Positions 53,997-55,245 of a stretch of DNA of 55,245 nt are shown one piece after another. The position numbers were made by a program, and so were the translations under genes. The number at the start of each line of letters is the position of its first letter. The stretch's first letter is position 1. Under the pieces are notes generated by a model, which worked only from the letters and a program-made list of their open reading frames with translations, was not told the origin of the DNA and did not search any database. This DNA is from Bacteroidia bacterium (lineage in GTDB: Bacteria; Bacteroidota; Bacteroidia; Flavobacteriales; Flavobacteriaceae), in assembly GCA_030427585.1 (NCBI GenBank), contig JAUIBW010000037.1, positions 1 to 55,245 of the forward strand, given 5' to 3'.

Positions 53997-54070
53997 ACTT
54001 TTTGATACGGTTCCTAGATAATTCATATTAGATGATAAGACAATCTTATGCATTAGATACTTAGTATAAA

Positions 54071-55126
54071 TTACAGTAAGGATTTGTATATTTCATTGTA
54101 TTCTAATGCTGCTGTTTGCCAACTAAATTTTTCTAATTGTATTTCAATTTTTTTCTCCATTATAAGTCTATTAGACTCAAAATAGGCAATTTTTGTTAAA
54201 AACACATCAGCCATATATTCAGGTCTCAATTCTTCCCAATAAAAACATGCTTCTCCTCCTATTTCGGGCAGCGAGGTTTTATTATAAAGAAAAATAGGCT
54301 TATTAAAGTTCAATGCTTCAACTACTGGTAATCCAAATCCCTCTCTTGAAGAAGGAAATACAAAAGCAAAACAATTAGTAAATAGTTCTATTTTTGTTTT
54401 TTCGGACACGACACCTTTCAAAAAAACCCTATCTTCTAAGTTATTTTCTTGAATTATTTTTTTTAAGTACAAGACATAATCGCTACTACCTTTTCCTGCA
54501 AGAATGAGTTTAAATTTTTCTGGAATGTAATTCATCATTAAAATAAGCTTTTCCAGGTTTTTGTATGGTCTCATTTCCGTAATACAAAAAAGATAATCAT
54601 CTATACTGTCACTTTGATCAACTAACAAGGCTTCTTTTAAAGAATTACCATTATAAATCACCTTTTGTGTTTTTGATGCAGTAACATTAAAATGCTTATT
54701 CACCTCATCTTTGGTAAAGTCCGACACAAACACAAGTACTTGTGCCCTATCTATCTTTTTTTGAATAAAATCCTTCGTCTTCTGATCTACTGTATCTTCA
54801 TACATAAAATTAATATCATGAATCGTTAAAACATATGGGATTTTCTTATTTGAAGGCTCAATTTTACTTAACTGGTTGGTAGAATGAAATATATAATTAC
54901 GACCAAAGATACCCAACTGTCGATGTATTGAATAATAGTATTTAACAAAAATATTCTTCTGATTAAATATAGATTTATAATCACCTTTTTTGGGAATATA
55001 AAAAACATAATTCAGATCAGTATCAATAGATGAAAAAGCTTTTGACAAATGATACGAAAATTGACCAAAGCCTTTATTTAAGTTTTTTAAGTAATGAAAA
55101 TCTACAAATACTCTTTTATTTTTCAC
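54071..55126 (-). CDS. GT4-family glycosyltransferase
   Basis: A retaining GT-B enzyme. The C-terminal half shows YLFCITEMRPYKNLEKLILM, KLILAGKGSSDYV, VFLKGVVSEKTKIELFTNC and FVFPSSREGFGLPVVEALNF with the conserved E-G-F-G-L-P-x-x-E of GT4. The start codon is GTG at 55126, four bases after the stop of the preceding gene, so it belongs to an operon continuing beyond the window. The length of 351 aa is normal. Likely substrate: a lipopolysaccharide or capsule precursor. Confidence 0.92.
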   Translation of the reverse strand: MKNKRVFVDFHYLKNLNKGFGQFSYHLSKAFSSIDTDLNYVFYIPKKGDYKSIFNQKNIFVKYYYSIHRQLGIFGRNYIFHSTNQLSKIEPSNKKIPYVLTIHDINFMYEDTVDQKTKDFIQKKIDRAQVLVFVSDFTKDEVNKHFNVTASKTQKVIYNGNSLKEALLVDQSDSIDDYLFCITEMRPYKNLEKLILMMNYIPEKFKLILAGKGSSDYVLYLKKIIQENNLEDRVFLKGVVSEKTKIELFTNCFAFVFPSSREGFGLPVVEALNFNKPIFLYNKTSLPEIGGEACFYWEELRPEYMADVFLTKIAYFESNRLIMEKKIEIQLEKFSWQTAALEYNEIYKSLL

Positions 55127-55130
55127 CTTA

Positions 55131-55245
55131 TTATAAATTTAGAATTCTCTTTACCCAATTATCTACCAGATATTTTTGATAGATCTTACCTGGTATTTCT
55201 TCATATTTGTTTTCAAAAAAAGATTTAGGGATTTGAATATCATTT
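55131..55245 (-). CDS. 3' end of an unidentified gene (partial)
   Basis: The last 37 codons of a gene that enters from the right edge, reading NDIQIPKSFFENKYEEIPGK then IYQKYLVDNWVKRILNL and a stop. Its stop is four bases before the GT4 start codon. Too little remains to name a family; its position suggests another surface-glycan gene. Confidence 0.65.
   Translation of the reverse strand, partial: NDIQIPKSFFENKYEEIPGKIYQKYLVDNWVKRILNL

Overview
The window is chromosomal DNA from a member of the Bacteroidota, most likely a marine flavobacterium (Flavobacteriaceae; an Aquimarina-like genus is only a guess). The evidence is strong AT richness, SusC/SusD pairs, 7TM-AraC regulators, DUF5606, DUF349 and OstA-like proteins, almost no Shine-Dalgarno sites, and many promoters with the Bacteroidota -7 box TAnnTTTG. 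I see no insertion sequence, prophage, CRISPR array, tRNA or rRNA gene.

Layout. 1-3645 is a translation block: thrS, infC (apparently starting at an AUA codon), rpmI and rplT, closed by a strong terminator. 3751-6939 is a small membrane protein followed by a cytoplasmic PAS/HisKA/REC/HPt hybrid kinase. 6991-13417 carries a TrmH-type RNA methyltransferase, an M48 protease, a bifunctional RelA/SpoT protein, a Fur-family regulator overlapping purA, and purA with its terminator. 13808-18683 holds a TPR/PD40 envelope protein without the usual OmpA domain, an OstA-like (Lpt) protein and a class III aminotransferase. 19015-25570 carries a TPR protein, two tandem DUF368 undecaprenyl-phosphate translocase candidates, aroE, and a protein with five DUF349 repeats.

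25901-39134, on the minus strand, is the most distinctive region. It holds two paralogous modules in tandem, each reading 7TM-AraC regulator, SusC, SusD, with no glycoside hydrolase, sulfatase or peptidase nearby. This looks like a duplicated nutrient-uptake system with its own membrane-embedded one-component regulators; the substrate is unknown.

39538-51240 returns to housekeeping: mazG, a GT1-type glycosyltransferase, a nitronate monooxygenase/FabK-like flavoprotein, mnmA, a secreted MORN-repeat protein, yidC, pyrG, DUF5606, def, ruvX and dapD. 51317 to the right edge is a lipopolysaccharide or surface-glycan cluster: GT9, GT2 (which lacks any ATG/GTG/TTG start), a WaaP-like kinase, GT4, and the tail of one further gene.

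No unmistakably new system was found. The best leads are the twin regulator-SusCD modules and the repeats in front of one of them, two genes that seem to start at AUA or AUC, the membrane protein paired with a TM-less hybrid kinase, and a Fur protein without its zinc cysteines.
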